Source: Bacteroidia bacterium
Lineage (GTDB): Bacteria; Bacteroidota; Bacteroidia; SpSt-205
NCBI GenBank assembly: GCA_026003235.1
Contig: BPGW01000008.1
Coordinates: 62,001 to 126,000 of the forward strand
Length of the DNA: 64,000 nucleotides
Direction: 5' to 3'
The notes beneath the pieces were generated by a model. The model made no database searches. It was not told where the DNA came from and saw only the letters and a list, made by a program, of their open reading frames with translations. The position numbers were made by a program, and so were the translations under genes. Within the stretch, counting starts at the first letter, position 1; each line of letters opens with the position of its first letter. This document shows positions 61,027 through 64,000 of this stretch, piece after piece.

Positions 61027-61660
61027 GTGCGATGGGTATGGATAGGGGTAGGCGCCCTCGCCTTAGCGCAAGTGGATCCGCGCGCCGACCAGCTCGTACG
61101 CAACTCCCGTAAACGGCTCAAAAGCCTGGATCACCCTCACGGTGCAGTTTACGTATGTGGTAGAAAACCGAGCCGACACCACCCAAAAGCGCATTGTCCG
61201 TCAAGGCCTCCTGCGCTATCGGCCCCGACAGAACAAGTTTGTTGTGGACATGGGGGACATCGTCGTCATCTCAGATGGTAAGACGCTGTGGCAGTTTCTG
61301 AAAAAAGAGAAGGAAGTCAACATTTCCACCTACGATCCGAAGGAGGGGTTTAGTTTGGATCGGGTGTTTCGGGTGTATGACCAAGACATGAAGGTGCGTT
61401 TTGACAAGACGGAGACGGTGCAGGGTCGGGTGGTGCATAAGATTTCGCTTTTCCCTATCAGTGATACGACGGAATACTTTCGGGTGGAAGTGTGGATTGA
61501 TGCGCAGACGGAGCTGCCGCAGCGTATGCGCCTTTCCAATCGGGATGGGACGGTGGTGGAATACCAGCTTAGGGGGTATGATACCCGTCCTTTGGCGGAT
61601 TCGCTCTTTGTGTTTGATGTGAAGAAGCATCCGGGGGTGCAAGTCATAGATCTGCGGTGA
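61027..61660 (+). pseudogene. lolA: LolA-like lipoprotein carrier, frameshifted
   Basis: The signal peptide part (MRWVWIGVGALALAQ, residues 1-15) and RLKSLD are in one frame, while ITLTVQFTYVVENRADTTQ to the end (HPGVQVIDLR) is in another; the break is near 61129, where two bases are missing or one is extra. Joined, it gives about 210 aa with the LolA beta-barrel pattern (GLLRYRPRQNKFVVDMGD, VVISDGKTLWQFLKKEKEV, LFPISDTTEYFRVEVWID). LolA carries lipoproteins from the inner to the outer membrane. A single unverified indel in an important gene points to consensus error. Confidence 0.8.
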
Positions 61661-62388
61661 AGCCGGCTGAGCTGATGGAGGAGGCCCGCCGCAAAAGAAG
61701 CCTTCTGTGTGTGGGGCTGGATCCTTCTGAAGAGGCCTTACCGCCGGCGGTGTGGCAGGGCGGCCTCCCCACTATAGAAGCGTACCTTCGGCAGGTGATA
61801 GAAGCTACCCAGCCCTGGGCCCTCGCGTACAAGTTCAATGTGGCTTTTTATGAGCGGTGGGGGGCGGCGGGGTGGGAAGTCCTAAGCCGTTTGCGGGCCT
61901 TCTTACCTGCTTCGGTGCTGGCTATCGCCGATGCCAAACGAGGCGACATCGCCTACACCAGCCGAGCGTACGCGGAGGCTTTTTTTGAGCGGATGGGCTT
62001 TGAAGCGGTGACGGTGCATCCTTACCTGGGGTGGGAGGCGCTAAAGCCTTTCTGGGACTGGCCTGACAAATGGGTCTTTGTGCTGGTGCGCACGACGGAG
62101 GCCCCCCCTTGGCAAGGCCAGGTGTGGCAGGAAATAATCCTTAGCAGACCCGCCGCTTCAGCCCAGATTGGATGGGTGTGGGGGGCCTTTTATGGGGCTG
62201 AGCTGAAGGCCTTACGCCAGCTGGATCCGGCTTCCTGGCTCCTGGTGCCGGGCCTGGGAGCGCAAGGAGGTCAGCTCCCCGCCGGCGCACCGCTTTTTCC
62301 GGCGCTTGTGGTCGTAGGACGATCCCTGCTGAAAGCGCCGCATACCGCTTCCGACTGGGCCGCGCAGACCGCTTCTTTTCTGCCTTGA
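61657..62388 (+). CDS. pyrF: Orotidine 5'-phosphate decarboxylase (PyrF, type 2)
   Basis: 243 aa from GTG 61657, overlapping the lolA stop by 4 bp (GTGA). Motifs: RSLLCVGLDPSEE, FNVAFYERWG and the catalytic ADAKRGDIAYTSRAYAEAFF with Asp-x-Lys-x-x-Asp. It performs the last step of UMP synthesis. The long DAKRGD context and lack of LVHPS motif place it in the mycobacterial-type group common in Bacteroidota. Confidence 0.94.
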   Translation: MKPAELMEEARRKRSLLCVGLDPSEEALPPAVWQGGLPTIEAYLRQVIEATQPWALAYKFNVAFYERWGAAGWEVLSRLRAFLPASVLAIADAKRGDIAYTSRAYAEAFFERMGFEAVTVHPYLGWEALKPFWDWPDKWVFVLVRTTEAPPWQGQVWQEIILSRPAASAQIGWVWGAFYGAELKALRQLDPASWLLVPGLGAQGGQLPAGAPLFPALVVVGRSLLKAPHTASDWAAQTASFLP

Positions 62389-62399
62389 AAGATTTTCCC

Positions 62400-62407
62400 T
62401 ACCTTTG
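62400..62407 (+). promoter_or_regulatory. -7 box TACCTTTG for rpsP
   Basis: Spacer of 6 nt (CCGGCC) to ATG 62414. Confidence 0.7.
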
Positions 62408-62413
62408 CCGGCC

Positions 62414-62753
62414 ATGGCGGTAAAACTGCGTCTGCGTCGGGATGGGCGGCGTCATTACGCCTTTTTTCCACTTGGTTGCGGCGGACTCGCGCGCGCCGCG
62501 GGATGGCAAGTTCATTGAGAAGCTGGGTTACTACAACCCCAACACCCACCCGCCTCAGATTCACTTTAATCACGAGCGGGTGTTGTATTGGCTGCAGCAG
62601 GGGGCTCAACCCACCGAGACCGTGCGTTCGCTCCTTTCCAAGGAGGGCCTTCTGCTAAAGCTGCATTTGTGGCGCAAAGGCAAGACGCCGGAGGAGATTG
62701 AAGCTGCCTATCAAGCGTGGAAGGCGCAGAAGGCCGCCAAAGCCGCGAGCTGA
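62414..62753 (+). pseudogene. rpsP: 30S ribosomal protein S16, frameshifted in a T6 run
   Basis: Frame one reads MAVKLRLRRDGRRHYAFF from ATG 62414; the rest, HLVAADSRAPRDGKFIEKLG, YYNPNTHPPQIHF and KTPEEIEAAYQAW, lies in the next frame. Removing one T from the T6 at 62462-62467 gives an uninterrupted S16 of about 112 aa. S16 helps assemble the 30S subunit and is normally essential, so the cell must make it intact; error or slippage are the options. It overlaps rimM by 37 bp. Confidence 0.9.
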
Positions 62754-63319
62754 AGCCGCTGCCGCTGTCGGAGCTTTTTTTGTGGGGGCGTGTTGTGCGG
62801 CCCCATGGGCTGCAAGGGGCCTTGCTGGTGGAGGCGCTGGCTGAAAACCCCCAGGCTTACGACCGAACCGTTTTTTGGCTGGCTTTCCCAGGACAAGGCC
62901 AAGCCCATCCCCATCGGGTGACTTTTTTGCAGTTGGAACGCTCCGGCCAAGCCGCTAAGTCCGGTCGCCGCTGGCGCCTGAAACTGGAGGGGGTCACAAC
63001 ACGTACCCAGGCTGAAGCGTTCCGGCGAGCTGACCTGTACCTGCCCCGCGCTTACCTGCCCCCCCTACCTGAGGGGCACTTCTACTACGTGGAAGCTATC
63101 GGGGCCTCGGTCTGGGATATGGAGGGCCACTTGCGTGGGCAGCTCGTGGATATTTTCCCAGGGGCGGCTTACGATTTTTTTATCGTGCAGAACGAAAAGA
63201 GGGAGGTGTTCTGGATTCCGGCGCCCTTTGTCAAGCAGCTGGACCGAGCGACAGGCCGCCTGTATGTGGATGCGCCCGCTGGGCTGTGGGATCCTGACTT
63301 AGCGCGAGGGCGGCCTTGA
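62717..63319 (+). CDS. rimM: Ribosome maturation factor RimM
   Basis: 200 aa from GTG 62717. The N-terminal domain has LWGRVVRPHGLQGALLVEAL and the C-terminal PRC-barrel VWDMEGHLRGQLVDIFPGAAYDFF, with VFWIPAPFVKQLD near the end. It matures the 16S 3' domain with S16 and S19. The rpsP-rimM order is universal; here trmD and rplS, which usually follow, are replaced by a convergent ATPase gene. The start may lie a few codons further downstream. Confidence 0.92.
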   Translation: MEGAEGRQSRELKPLPLSELFLWGRVVRPHGLQGALLVEALAENPQAYDRTVFWLAFPGQGQAHPHRVTFLQLERSGQAAKSGRRWRLKLEGVTTRTQAEAFRRADLYLPRAYLPPLPEGHFYYVEAIGASVWDMEGHLRGQLVDIFPGAAYDFFIVQNEKREVFWIPAPFVKQLDRATGRLYVDAPAGLWDPDLARGRP

Positions 63320-64000
63320 GGAGGGGATCTTGACCGAGAGGCGCAGGCTATTCAGCACCACGGTCAGCGAGCTGAAAGACATCAGGAGGGCGCTCAAGGC
63401 GGGGAGAAACGTAGTAAGGCGAGAAGAGCCCCATAGCCAGGGGCAGGGCCACCAGGTTGTAGCCGAAGGCCCAGGCGAGGTTCTGGGCGATGATGCGGCG
63501 CAGGCGCAAGCTAAGCTCATAGAGGGCAGGCAGGGCCGTTTCCGTGTCTTGGAGGAGTGCGATGTCGGCGCTGTGTGCGGCCGCTCCGGCGCTGCGGTAG
63601 ACGGCTATCCCTACCCAGGCCGTTTGAAGGGCCAGCACATCGTTGAGGCCATCCCCGACGAAGGCCACCCTTTCGCCGGCGGCTTGCTGCGCCTCAATCC
63701 ACCGGGCCTTCTCTACGGGGGAAAGGCCCTTCCACACGGCTTCTAAGCCCAGTTCTTGCGCTACGCTGTCGGCCACTGGCGACGGATCCCCCGTCAGCAG
63801 CACGCATTTTTTCCCTTGGGCTTGGAGCTGGGCCAAAAAAGGCTTGAGGGCGGTGCGCACGGGATCCGAAAAGGGTGAAAACGCCGATGAGGGTGTGCTC
63901 GGTGGCGGCGACCACGGCGGTGGTATCGGGCACGGGGAGGTTGGGGTGTTTTTCTGCCAGCCAGCGAGGGTTTCCTACATAGAGTTTTTCGCCGGGTAGG
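63299..64000 (-). pseudogene. Cu-type P-ATPase C-terminal part, with two frameshifts
   Basis: The end of a heavy-metal P1B ATPase that runs off the window. In order on the minus strand: KLYVGNPRWLAEKHPNL-like N-domain, HTLIGVFTL(S)DPVRTAL, then HAD motif LLTGDPSPVADSVA, VAFVGDGLNDVLALQ and the last two helices, IAQNLAWAFGYNLVALPLAMG and LLMSFSSLTVVLNSLRL, with the M-x-x-SS copper motif. A fourth A at 63869-63872 and a fourth G at 63401-63404 each shift the frame; removing one base in each rejoins it. It exports Cu(I) or loads cuproenzymes. It overlaps rimM tail-to-tail by 21 bp. Confidence 0.85.

Overview
The window is a densely packed, GC-rich chromosomal segment of a Bacteroidota bacterium. 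The lineage call rests on the Bacteroidota -7 promoter box (TAnnTTTG) in front of most transcription units, a type IX secretion (T9SS/gliding) C-terminal domain on the 14354-16969 protein, a type-A sorting tail on the 21772-24078 protein, SprB-like and SBBP repeats, and a DUF4295 gene directly behind rpmG. High GC, very short intergenic gaps and many overlapping gene ends suggest a streamlined, possibly thermophilic, uncultured lineage; that last point is inference. No phage, IS element, CRISPR array or rRNA operon was found.

Layout. 0-3 kb: tail of a LysM protein, then an SBBP-repeat secreted protein whose sorting tail is severed. 3-7.6 kb (minus): nuoN, penicillin acylase, SRPBCC protein and a 53-aa protein. 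7.6-12.2 kb: a haem-motif protein, dnaK, GDP-mannose-epimerase-like gene, pfkA. 12-24.5 kb: S9 peptidase, two T9SS cargo proteins, purL-lepB, PhoD-like phosphatase. 24.6-30.8 kb: an AT-rich glycosyltransferase and a ~1,594-aa dockerin-tailed secreted protein broken by frameshifts. 31-36 kb: hflX, a PQQ-propeller protein, small membrane proteins, tRNA-Ile/tRNA-Ala, a membrane GAF-like sensor. 36-44 kb: TolC, TetR, DUF3078, a tandem pair of Ycf46-like AAA ATPases, a DppD-DppF fusion. 44-50 kb: rpmG-DUF4295-MBL-thioesterase, an AT-rich membrane protein, then a mosaic zone with duplicated gene pieces and a Uma2 gene flanked by 50-bp repeats. 49.5-53 kb: a TatT-DctPQM TRAP transporter operon. 53-64 kb: glycosyltransferase, PPTase, LytTR regulator, nuclease, acetyltransferase, trans-sulfuration enzyme, PAS-SpoIIE phosphatase, lolA-like, pyrF, rpsP, rimM and a Cu-type P-ATPase.

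Three themes stand out. (1) About 24 genes have a -7 box ending only 3-7 nt before the start codon, so their mRNAs should be leaderless; this also corrects many start codons, several of them to GTG. (2) About a dozen indels or stops break or locally shift genes, including essential rpsP; homopolymer positions suggest consensus errors for some, but a G10 tract inside a surface protein and a C29 tract before a signalling gene could be phase-variable. (3) The AAA ATPase pair, in which the second member has lost the Walker B glutamate, and the repeat-flanked Uma2 unit beside a recent gene-fragment duplication are the best candidates for undescribed biology.
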